IMG/VR virus record: IMGVR_UViG_3300029914_001571
Coordinates: 1-26,368 of that record
Source: a virus
Reading direction: 5' to 3' (one strand)
DNA length: 26,368 bases
Positions 13,188 through 20,606 of this stretch are shown piece after piece. Under the pieces are notes generated by a model. That model searched no databases, was not told the origin of the DNA, and was given only the letters and a program-made list of their open reading frames with translations. Position numbers and translations under genes: made by a program. Position 1 is the stretch's first letter, and every line of letters starts with the position of its first letter.

Positions 13188-15701
13188 ATGGCAGATAATG
13201 TAAATATAGAGTTAGTCATAAAGGCTGGTCAAAGCGCACAAACATTAGGTGAAATAAAGCAGTCTATAAAAGACGTTACACAAGCTTTAAAAGATACCAA
13301 AGTTGGAACTGAAGAATTCAACAAACTAAAAGAAGTATTTCAACAGAATAGGGCTAACGTTAAAGCTATGCGTCAGGAATTCGCAGACCTGAAGCAAGTT
13401 GAAACAGTCGGTAAAACATTAACTGCATCATTTGCCCTTGCATCTGGTGCAATCGGTGCGTTCACAGGAAATAGTGAAAAAGCAGAAAAAGCAGTAAGGC
13501 AGTTAGAAGGTGCTTTTGTAATGATGGAATCAGTTCAAAAGTTAGCCCGTGCGTTCCGTGAAGCTGCAATTGCAAATGAGACATTCAATAAATCACTTTT
13601 AACTAATCCTTATGTAATGGTTGCTACTGCTATTGCAGGTATTGCATTAGCTATATACGCTTTTGCAAATAGTAGTGATGATGCAGCCGAAGCAACAAAG
13701 AAATTGAATGAATCCAGTTTGAAAAATCTTCAGGATTCATTGAAAGATTTGAATGATGAACAGGAAGAAAGTAATAAAGACCTTCAACATAATATTGATT
13801 TATTAAAAGAGAAAAAAGCTACTGAAGGTGAAATATATGCAGCCACAAAGAAACAATTAGCTGAACAAAAAGACGGCGTTAAAGAACAACTTTCTTCTTT
13901 CAATGAGTTCCAGAATGCACAAATAGAAGATTATCAAAAGTCACTCGATAGACAGAAAGAATTATTGGACGGTATCAAAGAACAAGGTGCTATCTACAAG
14001 CAAAACAATGATGCTAAAGAAAAAGGTTATCAATTTGATAAGGATGCTTTGGAACAATCTGAAAGATTCATTAAGCAAGACCAAGAAGAACTTGATAAAG
14101 AACAAAAGAAAGTTGAAGAAGGGAAAAAATTATTTGAGCAAAAGCAGTTGTTATTAAACAAGCTGAAGGAAATACAACGTGTTGAAGAAAGTGCCGACAC
14201 ATCACACGTTGAAATTGGTATTGAAGAAAGAAGGAAAGAAATATTGGATGGAATAATTGAAAGAATCAAAGCAGAAAAAAAAGCTGAAGATGATTATCAA
14301 TCTTCTTTAGAACACGGTTTAGAAATGCTTAAAGCAATGGGTGGTTCAGAGAAAGAACAATTCGATTTCAAACTTGCAATGTTGGGTGAAGAACTATCAA
14401 GTGAATCCAAGTTAGAAGAAAAACAAAAGCAAAGATTTGATAAGGCTGCATCTGAACTAAAAAAGTATGGAGATAAGACCAGTGAACAATATAAGGCTGC
14501 AAAGGCTATCTATGATGCAGAAAAAGAAGCCTATGATGAGATTGCAAAGAAGGAACAAGATTTAATCAATAAGAAGCAAGTTGAAATTGAAATCAATAAG
14601 CAATTAGCACTTCACGCTAAACAAGATGCAGCCCTTAAATCTATTGAAGAAATGGATAGGGCTTATGACAGGCAAGTTGCAGCCCTGAAGAACATTACCG
14701 ATGTGATGAAGGCAAAAGGAATTGATGATGATAAAATTAATAAGCAAGAAATAAGCAACAATCAAACACTTATTTCTTCATTGATGCAACAGGAAAAAGC
14801 GGTTCAAGATAGTGTTGCAACCGATGAAGAAAAGAAAAAAGTAACCGATGAAATCAGTAAGAAAATACAAGAACTTATTGATAGGATAAATGTATTACAG
14901 GCAACAGCAAAGAAAATTGACCTCACTTCAATATTTGGCAAGGCTACCAAAGAAGTTGAAAAACTAACATCTGAAATTGGAAAAATTGCACAGGTTGTAA
15001 GCAAGGTTGAATCATTAGCTACTCAGATAGTAGCGCAAAATGTTCAAAGAAGAATTGCTTTATACGAACATCAAAACCAGATGTATGTAAAAGGCTTGGA
15101 CAATGCTTTACAGGAAGGTTTTTTAAGTCAGCAACAGTATAATCAAAAGGTTGCAGCAGCAGAGGCAGAACTAAAGAAAAAGAAACGTGAAGAAGAACAC
15201 AAAGAGTTTGTTGCAAAAAAAGCCACTGGTATAATTAACGCCACTATCCAGACAGCTTTAGCAGTGATGCAAGCTTTATCATCAACACCACCACCTGCAT
15301 CTTATGCAATGGCTGCAATAGCGGGTGTTTTGGGAGCGGTTCAGATTGCGGAAATAGCAGCCCAAAAAGAACCTGCATCTTATGCAACTGGTGGTTTAAT
15401 TGAAGGTGCGGGAACTGGAACATCTGATTCAATACTTGCCAAAGTTTCTAATGGTGAAAGTGTGGTTAATGCCAAATCAACAAAGATGTTTGCACCTCTT
15501 ATCAGTGCAATCAATCAAGTGGGTGGTGGTGTTGCTCTGAGAGGTCAACAACCTTTATCTAAATCACCTACTGGTGTTGTTCCTAATAGTTCATCAAAAG
15601 ATTCATCTGGTGGTGGACATCAAAAGGTCTATGTGAGTGAACACGACATAAGCAAAACACAAAGGAAGGTTAAGGTTATCCAGAATAGAAGCACACATTG
15701 A
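13188..15701 (+). CDS. Tail tape measure protein
   Basis: An 837-aa protein that should set tail length and pass through the tube. After the N-terminal helices, a hydrophobic segment lies at about 143-160 (V-M-V-A-T-A-I-A-G-I-A-L-A-I-Y-A-F), followed by a long, highly charged region (about 165-650) rich in Glu, Lys and Gln with coiled-coil character. A second Ala-rich hydrophobic part spans about 680-730. The C-terminal segment at about 731-765 has the tape-measure signature G-G-L-I-E-G-A-G-T-G-T-S-D-S-I followed by S-N-G-E-S-V-V-N. The 837-residue length suggests a tail longer than about 100 nm if the usual proportion holds. It lies between the moron candidate and the head genes, away from the tail chaperone-like gene. 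Confidence 0.92.
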   Translation: MADNVNIELVIKAGQSAQTLGEIKQSIKDVTQALKDTKVGTEEFNKLKEVFQQNRANVKAMRQEFADLKQVETVGKTLTASFALASGAIGAFTGNSEKAEKAVRQLEGAFVMMESVQKLARAFREAAIANETFNKSLLTNPYVMVATAIAGIALAIYAFANSSDDAAEATKKLNESSLKNLQDSLKDLNDEQEESNKDLQHNIDLLKEKKATEGEIYAATKKQLAEQKDGVKEQLSSFNEFQNAQIEDYQKSLDRQKELLDGIKEQGAIYKQNNDAKEKGYQFDKDALEQSERFIKQDQEELDKEQKKVEEGKKLFEQKQLLLNKLKEIQRVEESADTSHVEIGIEERRKEILDGIIERIKAEKKAEDDYQSSLEHGLEMLKAMGGSEKEQFDFKLAMLGEELSSESKLEEKQKQRFDKAASELKKYGDKTSEQYKAAKAIYDAEKEAYDEIAKKEQDLINKKQVEIEINKQLALHAKQDAALKSIEEMDRAYDRQVAALKNITDVMKAKGIDDDKINKQEISNNQTLISSLMQQEKAVQDSVATDEEKKKVTDEISKKIQELIDRINVLQATAKKIDLTSIFGKATKEVEKLTSEIGKIAQVVSKVESLATQIVAQNVQRRIALYEHQNQMYVKGLDNALQEGFLSQQQYNQKVAAAEAELKKKKREEEHKEFVAKKATGIINATIQTALAVMQALSSTPPPASYAMAAIAGVLGAVQIAEIAAQKEPASYATGGLIEGAGTGTSDSILAKVSNGESVVNAKSTKMFAPLISAINQVGGGVALRGQQPLSKSPTGVVPNSSSKDSSGGGHQKVYVSEHDISKTQRKVKVIQNRSTH

Positions 15702-15720
15702 TAAAATTCTATCTGGTTAA

Positions 15721-15728
15721 ATATATAT
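15721..15728 (+). promoter_or_regulatory. ATATATAT motif (late-type), 6 nt before a start
   Basis: Lies in the 33-nt gap between the tape measure and the prohead protease gene, six bases before the ATG at 15735. The short distance would imply a nearly leaderless transcript if it is a promoter. Confidence 0.48.
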
Positions 15729-15734
15729 AGGTAT

Positions 15735-16658
15735 ATGAACAAACAATTACCTATATACAAACTGGTTATTTCTTCAGATGATGATGTATCTGGTGTTAGT
15801 GCTATTGCATTGGTTGAACAACCTGCTATAGAAATAGACTTTTTTGCGTTTAAGGCTGAATCTAAAGCACAATTCCAGTTCAAAGCTATATCAACCGACA
15901 AACAACTATTGGCAGGTTATTTAATGATTCCTGACAAATTAATCTTCAGAGTTCAGGACGGGAACGAATACTATGTAACATTTGATAATAATACAATAGC
16001 AATGATTGCAGAAAAATTCAACAAGAATAAGCTGCAATCAAATTTCAACACTGAACATTCAGCAGCTAATGCACTTCAAAATGTGTTTGTCAAAGAAAAC
16101 TGGATTATAGAAAGTGCTGAATTCGATAAATCAAAAATGTATGGGTTTGAACCGATTGTTGGGGCTTGGTTTGGAATAATTAAAGTTGATGATGCAAACA
16201 TCTGGAATGAATATGTAAAGACTGGTGAAGTAAAAGGATTCAGTGTTGAAGGTAATTTTGAAATGGTCTATGACAAGATGTTTGTTGACCAGTTTAAAGC
16301 TATCCACAAGCCTATTAAGGTAGGTTTTGACTTCGATAATACATTATCTCTTATACGTGGTCAGGAACTCGCTAAAGAAGAATTAGCAAAGGGAAATGAA
16401 GTGTATATAATCACTTCAAAGGATAAGCACAAATCAAAAAATGTTTACCGTGTCGCTGCAAAATTAGGAATACCAACTTCTAATGTTCGATTCACCTATA
16501 AGGATAGAATAGTTGATGCAGTTAAAGGTTTAGGTCTATCAAAATGGTATGACAATGACCAGACACAACTTGATTTCATCAAAGCAAATTCTGGTGTTCA
16601 GGCTATCAAGTTTGAATCAATGAATCCGTTCACAAACTTCTATTACCAAAAATCATAA
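15735..16658 (+). CDS. XkdF-like prohead protease fused to a HAD-like phosphatase domain
   Basis: A 307-aa two-domain protein. The N-terminal part (about 1-190) matches the XkdF-type phage serine protease: start I-Y-K-L-V-I, then V-S-A-I-A-L-V-E-Q-P-A-I (21-32), candidate catalytic His108 (N-T-E-H-S), N-W-I-I-E-S (122-127), G-A-W-F-G-I-I-K-V and Ser170 in G-F-S-V-E-G. It should cleave the scaffold and capsid delta region during head maturation. The C-terminal part (about 193-290) is HAD-like: G-F-D-F-D-N-T-L (motif I; Asp199, Asp201), I-I-T-S (motif II; Ser228), Lys256 or Lys264 (motif III) and Y-D-N-D (motif IV; Asp273, Asp275). The fusion to a phosphatase is unusual and its target is unknown. 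It sits directly before the scaffold-like and capsid genes, in line with the protease role. Confidence 0.82.
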   Translation: MNKQLPIYKLVISSDDDVSGVSAIALVEQPAIEIDFFAFKAESKAQFQFKAISTDKQLLAGYLMIPDKLIFRVQDGNEYYVTFDNNTIAMIAEKFNKNKLQSNFNTEHSAANALQNVFVKENWIIESAEFDKSKMYGFEPIVGAWFGIIKVDDANIWNEYVKTGEVKGFSVEGNFEMVYDKMFVDQFKAIHKPIKVGFDFDNTLSLIRGQELAKEELAKGNEVYIITSKDKHKSKNVYRVAAKLGIPTSNVRFTYKDRIVDAVKGLGLSKWYDNDQTQLDFIKANSGVQAIKFESMNPFTNFYYQKS

Positions 16659-16665
16659 GCCAATA

Positions 16666-16673
16666 ATATATAT
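16666..16673 (+). promoter_or_regulatory. ATATATAT motif with AAGAAAG tail (late-type)
   Basis: The extended form of the motif (ATATATATAAGAAAG) begins eight bases after the protease stop and lies 23 nt before the ATG at 16697. The same tail recurs at 18972 and 21213. Confidence 0.55.
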
Positions 16674-16696
16674 AAGAAAGAAAATAAAAATCATCT

Positions 16697-17236
16697 ATGA
16701 AATTAAACTTTAACATAACAACAGTCCTATCAGACGGAACACCAGTATCACTTACAAAATATGATGTTGGTGGAATTATATCAACCGTTAATTCAGACGG
16801 TTCAACAGCAGTAGCACCAGACGGGGATTATCAATTTGAAGATGGAAGTATTGCAACACAGACGGACGGTTTAATTACCGCTATTGCACCCGCACCAGAT
16901 TCAGATTCTACTTCACCTGCTTCAGACGCAAGTGATATGTCAGCACCCGCACCAGATGCACCAACTGAAGATGCACCTGCAACCGATACAGATTCAACAT
17001 CTGATTCTGATTTATCAGAGCAAATACAAGCCTTAACAGCAGCTATTTCTCAATTAACTGACTTGCTTACTTCATCAACTACTGATATGAAAAAAGAAAT
17101 AGCAACTGTCAATGATAAGTTCAATGCAGTTACAACAAAATCAATTCTTGAAACTGGTAAAGCTGAAAATAAAACTGAAACATACAATGATAAAATAAAA
17201 GACAGATTGAAATTTTTGAACGGATTCACCAACTAA
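16697..17236 (+). CDS. Capsid scaffold-like protein
   Basis: A 179-aa acidic protein in the classic scaffold position between protease and major capsid protein. The N-terminal 64 residues have a beta-rich fold with repeated turn motifs (L-S-D-G-T-P-V, A-P-D-G-D-Y-Q-F-E-D-G and T-D-G-L-I-T-A-I-A). A low-complexity Asp/Ser/Ala/Pro/Thr linker follows (65-106), then a coiled coil (about 107-145) and a basic, helical C-terminus (159-179) that ends L-K-F-L-N-G-F. Such a C-terminal helix often contacts the capsid protein in scaffolds. No enzymatic motif. Position and shape support a scaffold role, but a decoration protein remains possible. Confidence 0.65.
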   Translation: MKLNFNITTVLSDGTPVSLTKYDVGGIISTVNSDGSTAVAPDGDYQFEDGSIATQTDGLITAIAPAPDSDSTSPASDASDMSAPAPDAPTEDAPATDTDSTSDSDLSEQIQALTAAISQLTDLLTSSTTDMKKEIATVNDKFNAVTTKSILETGKAENKTETYNDKIKDRLKFLNGFTN

Positions 17237-17270
17237 TAAATAAGAACCTTCCAAATATTTCTTCATCAAA

Positions 17271-17278
17271 ATATATAT
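17271..17278 (+). promoter_or_regulatory. ATATATAT motif before the major capsid gene
   Basis: The motif lies 35 nt before the capsid ATG at 17314. Two bases after it comes a four-codon frame (ATG AAA AAA CTA TAA, 17281-17295) that could act as a short leader peptide. This leader is longer than at the other late-type sites with a close ATG. Confidence 0.55.
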
Positions 17279-17313
17279 AAATGAAAAAACTATAAAACAA
17301 AAAGAACATCCCT

Positions 17314-18297
17314 ATGAAATCAACATCAAAAAAGAATTTACTAAACTTCAACTTTACCATTGCCGACAATACAACTTGGGTTGGTGAAGACCTTTTGGAC
17401 TTTTACGCGAATGCACTTTTGACTTTTCCAACAGCGAAAAATGTAACTGTACAACCTAACGTTAAGTCAATCATAAAACTTCCTTCTTACAACTTAGGTT
17501 CAATCTTGCAATCTGATACAGTTGCAGGTGCTACATCTTGGAATAACTCAGGTGAAGGAACACTTGCTGAAAAATCATTCAGCGTATCACCAATCAAAGT
17601 ACAATTGGAATTTCCAAAAGTTGTATTTGAAAATGACTTCTTATCTCAGTATATGAAAGCAGGTTCTAATACAGACGAAGCAGTTCCACAATTATTTGAA
17701 AGATTTATTACTCAACAAGTAATGAAACAAGTTGGTAATGACTTAGAACAAATAGCTTGGCAAGGTACTTCATTATCAGGTTCATCTTATCCATTGGAAC
17801 TTGCAACAGGTTTGATAAAAACTATGTCAGCAGATTCAACAGTTATAAAAGTTAGTTCAGTTACAGCAGTAACTTCTTCAAACGTTATAGCACTTGTTCA
17901 ATCTGCATACAATGCAATTCCATCAACTGTATTCTTGAATTATTTCAGTGACCTTAAAATGTATGTTAGCTCACAAATAGCGAGAGCTTACAGATTAGCA
18001 CAAGCTCAAACTGGTGCAGGACAAGGTTACAACTGGGCATCAAAAGATATTGATTTGAATTTCTTAAACATAGAAATGGTAGAGTGCCCAGGATTAGGAT
18101 TCAATCAAATTGTAATAGCATCTGAACAAAATATGTTATTGCTTACTGACTTAGCTGAAGATTTTGAAAAAGATACTTCACTTGCAATAATTGACCTTTG
18201 GAAAACATTAGGTATTGCATCATTAAGAATAGCATTAAGATTTAAAATCGGATTCGGTTATAAGGTAGGACAGGAAATTGTTTTGTGTGGTAACTAA
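17314..18297 (+). CDS. Major capsid protein
   Basis: A 327-aa protein, in the normal size range for HK97-fold major capsid proteins. It has an N-arm, then segments typical of the fold, including Q-P-N-V-K-S-I-I-K-L-P-S and the strand I-K-V-Q-L-E-F-P-K-V-V-F-E-N-D. A spine-like long helix follows (E-R-F-I-T-Q-Q-V-M-K-Q-V-G-N-D-L-E-Q), with the P-domain and A-domain core to the end (F-K-I-G-F-G-Y-K-V-G-Q-E-I-V-L). The ATG at 17314 follows a leader of about 35 nt after an ATATATAT motif. It comes directly after protease and scaffold-like genes and is followed by a strong hairpin, in line with high expression as a single gene. Confidence 0.9.
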   Translation: MKSTSKKNLLNFNFTIADNTTWVGEDLLDFYANALLTFPTAKNVTVQPNVKSIIKLPSYNLGSILQSDTVAGATSWNNSGEGTLAEKSFSVSPIKVQLEFPKVVFENDFLSQYMKAGSNTDEAVPQLFERFITQQVMKQVGNDLEQIAWQGTSLSGSSYPLELATGLIKTMSADSTVIKVSSVTAVTSSNVIALVQSAYNAIPSTVFLNYFSDLKMYVSSQIARAYRLAQAQTGAGQGYNWASKDIDLNFLNIEMVECPGLGFNQIVIASEQNMLLLTDLAEDFEKDTSLAIIDLWKTLGIASLRIALRFKIGFGYKVGQEIVLCGN

Positions 18298-18315
18298 TAA
18301 TAAATAGAAAACGTG

Positions 18316-18347
18316 AAGAAGGGAGTTTGAAAAGACTTCCTTCTTTT
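18316..18347 (+). terminator. 13-bp GAAA-tetraloop hairpin after the capsid gene
   Basis: A 13-bp stem (18316-18328 with 18333-18345, two G-T pairs) closes a GAAA loop and ends with only a short T-rich tail. It could be a weak terminator, or a stable hairpin protecting the capsid transcript from 3' decay. No late-type motif lies between it and the tail tube gene, so readthrough must be sufficient for that gene unless another promoter exists. Confidence 0.75.
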
Positions 18348-18381
18348 GAATAAAAAAGAACTTAAATAAATAATAAAAACA

Positions 18382-18903
18382 ATGGCTTGTAATCAACTTA
18401 GCGCAATAACATTTACTTGTTTGGATAACACTGGTGGACTTAGTTCTATCTATGTAACCAACTTTTCAAATGTTGCATCTTATACAACAAATAGCATTGG
18501 AACTATAACAGGTTTAACAATGCAGACTGGAACATCATTTGTTCAACTACAATCAACAAGGGACACTTCAACATTCACTGAAGATGAGACTATCTCTATT
18601 GAAAACGGAACAAACTTCTTCACTCAAAAGGTTGAAATATACATTCCACGTAGAGACGCTGCAAAACGTAATTCTGTATTCTTGTTATCATCTGGTCAAC
18701 CACAATTAATTGTTATTGTTACCGACCTTAACGGCAATAGTTGGTTACTTGGATTAACACAAGGTGCTTATCTAATGTCAAACAAAGGTGGAACTGGAAA
18801 GAAAAAAGCAGATGCAAACGGTTATACACTTGAAATAGAAGCTGAAGAACCAAGTCCAGCACCAGTTGTTGACCCTTCAGTAATATCAACACTTAATATC
18901 TAA
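18382..18903 (+). CDS. Tail tube protein
   Basis: A 173-aa beta-rich protein. The central part has I-Y-I-P-R-R-D-A-A-K-R-N-S-V (87-100), and the stretch from about 113 on has T-D-L-N-G-N-S-W-L-L-G-L-T-Q-G-A, followed by G-G-T-G-K-K-K-A-D-A-N-G-Y-T-L-E-I-E-A-E-E. The D-x-N-G-x-x-W-L-L-G ... tG ... D-x-N-G-Y-T-L pattern is what I know from major tail tube proteins of Bacteroidetes phages. Immediate neighbours are head and neck genes rather than tail genes. It follows the major capsid gene after the hairpin without an ATATATAT motif of its own. Confidence 0.7.
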   Translation: MACNQLSAITFTCLDNTGGLSSIYVTNFSNVASYTTNSIGTITGLTMQTGTSFVQLQSTRDTSTFTEDETISIENGTNFFTQKVEIYIPRRDAAKRNSVFLLSSGQPQLIVIVTDLNGNSWLLGLTQGAYLMSNKGGTGKKKADANGYTLEIEAEEPSPAPVVDPSVISTLNI

Positions 18904-18932
18904 TAATAATTAACATCATTATCCAATAATTG

Positions 18933-18964
18933 AATCCTTATCAAACCGATAAGGATTTTTTTTT
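18933..18964 (+). terminator. Intrinsic terminator after the tail tube gene
   Basis: A 10-bp perfect stem (18933-18942 with 18948-18957) with a 5-nt loop is followed by a run of T residues ending at 18964. It closes the capsid / tail tube unit. Confidence 0.92.
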
Positions 18965-18971
18965 GTCAGGG

Positions 18972-18979
18972 ATATATAT
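18972..18979 (+). promoter_or_regulatory. ATATATAT motif with AAGAAA tail, straight after a terminator
   Basis: Lies eight bases after the tail tube terminator and 14 nt before the ATG at 18994. Because a strong terminator precedes it, a new transcription start is needed here, which supports the promoter reading of the motif. Confidence 0.62.
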
Positions 18980-18993
18980 AAGAAACGAATTCG

Positions 18994-19311
18994 ATGATAA
19001 CATTCTATCAAGGCAATACAGGCAATACATTTGCAACAACATTTTCTGAACGTTTGAACTTATACAACATTCAATATATCACTGGTGCAACTTTTTATTT
19101 TAAACTGGTTAATGATATGACCAGACAGAATTATTTTTTCAGCGCAACAGATGAAAGTGTTGCGCCCTTCAGATATAATCAGTTTATTGTTGATGAAACA
19201 ACATTGAATTTATCCAATGGTCAATACACCTATTACGGATATGCAGATTCGGCATATACACAAAGCTTAGAAGTAGGAAGGCTTTTAGTTAGCGGGGCAT
19301 CTTCAAACTAA
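18994..19311 (+). CDS. Small virion or neck protein candidate (105 aa)
   Basis: A 105-aa soluble protein predicted to be a small beta sandwich. It has the ordered pattern T-F-A-T-T-F-S-E-R, then T-G-A-T-F-Y-F-K-L-V-N-D and, near the end, L-S-N-G-Q-Y-T-Y-Y-G-Y-A-D ending G-R-L-L-V-S-G. A comparable small G-Q-Y-x-Y protein occurs next to structural genes in several Bacteroidetes phages, as I recall. It is located between the tail tube and portal genes, so a head-tail joining or decoration role is possible. Not otherwise recognised. Confidence 0.6.
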   Translation: MITFYQGNTGNTFATTFSERLNLYNIQYITGATFYFKLVNDMTRQNYFFSATDESVAPFRYNQFIVDETTLNLSNGQYTYYGYADSAYTQSLEVGRLLVSGASSN

Positions 19312-19327
19312 TATTTACTCTTAAATA

Positions 19328-19335
19328 ATATATAT
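19328..19335 (+). promoter_or_regulatory. ATATATAT motif before the portal gene
   Basis: The motif lies 26 nt before the ATG at 19362 and runs directly into a perfect palindrome (GGTTATAACC at 19336-19345), so it might be paired with an operator. Confidence 0.55.
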
Positions 19336-19360
19336 GGTTATAACCTTAATGATTATAACC
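19336..19360. repeat. GGTTATAACC palindrome and GATTATAACC direct copy
   Basis: A perfect 10-bp palindrome GGTTATAACC (19336-19345) is followed after 5 nt by GATTATAACC (19351-19360), one base different. Two half-symmetric copies 15 bp apart between motif and start look like a protein-binding site, though the portal ATG follows at once, so a role in translation is also possible. Confidence 0.45.
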
Positions 19361-19361
19361 A

Positions 19362-20588
19362 ATGAAAATATTCGGAATGAATTTCGGTTCAACACAAAAA
19401 GTTGAACAACCAATAACACCAACACATAAAGCTGTATTAGATAATGGCTGGCAAAAGGTGATGGACACAGTAAATTTTGCTTTGCAAAATGAATATATAC
19501 CACCTACTGCATCATATATAGTTGGTGCAAATGGAATGGTTAAGTGGGGACACGATAACTTATTTCCGCTCCAATTAGCCGACTTACTTAATAGTTCACC
19601 AATGCACCAGTCCATCATAAAAATGAAATCTGATTTGGTCACTGGTTCAGGAATACAATTCAAAAATTATTCTGGTCTTACACCTGAACAACAAACTGAA
19701 CTTACAAAGTTTGTGAATGTTGCAGACGGTTGTGATAAGTCATTAAGTGATGTAGCAAGTGAACTATCCTTAGACTTTCAAATATTCGGTGCAATGGCAT
19801 TAGAAGTTATTTGGGACTTAACGTTTACCAAGATTATAAAGATTAATAGAATACCAATGGTTAACCTTCGTATGCACGAAGAAAATGCTATTGGTAAAAT
19901 TGAAAAGTTCTACTTCAATAAAAATTGGACACGACCTAATCAATACGGGACATATGAAATACCCGCATTCAATATTAGTGATAGAACAAACACCAATCAA
20001 TTATTGTACATAAAGAATCCTTCAGTTGATGGAAGATATTACGGTGTTCCTGCTTATTCAAGTGGTTTAAATTGGGTTGCAGCAGATGCAGCCATAAGCA
20101 AGTTCCACTTATCAAATATCAGTCACGGTATGGCTCCAAGTTTGAAAATACAGTTTTATAAAACTTATGATTCACCTGAACAAAGGGATGAAATAGTTAG
20201 AGGTATAGAAAGACAATACGCTTCACAACATAATGCAGGACGTGCAATGATATTTTTCAGTGATGGAAAAGATTATGCACCTTCTATTGAACCTATTCAA
20301 GTAAACAATATTGATAAGCAATTTGTGACCATAGCAAACCAAATAGTTCAGCAAATACTTCGTGCTCACAGGGGTGTTAGTGGTGTTCTATTCGGTATAT
20401 CTACATCAAATAATAAACTGTCATTACAAGGTGAATATGAAAATGCGTTCAAAATATTCACACAAATAGTTGTTGCACCCGATAGAAAGATTTTGGAAAA
20501 TGTATTGAACAAGGTTCTTAAACTAAATGGTATTGATGCAGGATTATATTTTGACCAGATTCAAATATTCAATGGAGCAATAGGATAA
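19362..20588 (+). CDS. Portal protein
   Basis: A 408-aa protein of portal size, forming the DNA channel and head-tail connector at one capsid vertex. It has features expected of phage portal proteins of the PBSX/HK97 group: an early segment with P-L-Q-L-A-D-L-L-N-S-S-P (about 67-80), S-I-I-K-M-K-S-D-L-V-T-G-S-G (84-97), and a wing-region F-Q-I-F-G-A-M-A-L-E-V-I-W. These are followed by the acidic and aromatic core with W-V-A-A-D-A-A-I-S-K-F-H and the C-terminal G-V-S-G-V-L-F-G-I-S and F-K-I-F-T-Q-I-V-V-A-P. Its location downstream of the major capsid gene is unlike the common portal-protease-capsid order. Confidence 0.85.
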   Translation: MKIFGMNFGSTQKVEQPITPTHKAVLDNGWQKVMDTVNFALQNEYIPPTASYIVGANGMVKWGHDNLFPLQLADLLNSSPMHQSIIKMKSDLVTGSGIQFKNYSGLTPEQQTELTKFVNVADGCDKSLSDVASELSLDFQIFGAMALEVIWDLTFTKIIKINRIPMVNLRMHEENAIGKIEKFYFNKNWTRPNQYGTYEIPAFNISDRTNTNQLLYIKNPSVDGRYYGVPAYSSGLNWVAADAAISKFHLSNISHGMAPSLKIQFYKTYDSPEQRDEIVRGIERQYASQHNAGRAMIFFSDGKDYAPSIEPIQVNNIDKQFVTIANQIVQQILRAHRGVSGVLFGISTSNNKLSLQGEYENAFKIFTQIVVAPDRKILENVLNKVLKLNGIDAGLYFDQIQIFNGAIG

Positions 20589-20606
20589 TAATTAAATTAA
20601 ATAACA

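Noticed and set aside
14030-15432. Several reverse-strand ORFs within the tape measure gene
   Set aside because: Ser/Phe/Cys-rich antisense shadows of a Lys/Glu-rich coiled coil.
15629-15901. 90-aa reverse ORF across the tape measure / protease junction
   Set aside because: It covers two well-supported genes on the other strand and has no start context.
12220-16890. Shared GLITAIA peptide at the fibre C-terminus and in the scaffold-like protein
   Set aside because: A short beta-strand match in low-complexity contexts; too short to claim homology.
19346-19663. 105-aa reverse ORF over the portal start
   Set aside because: Antisense of a strong portal gene, no independent signal.
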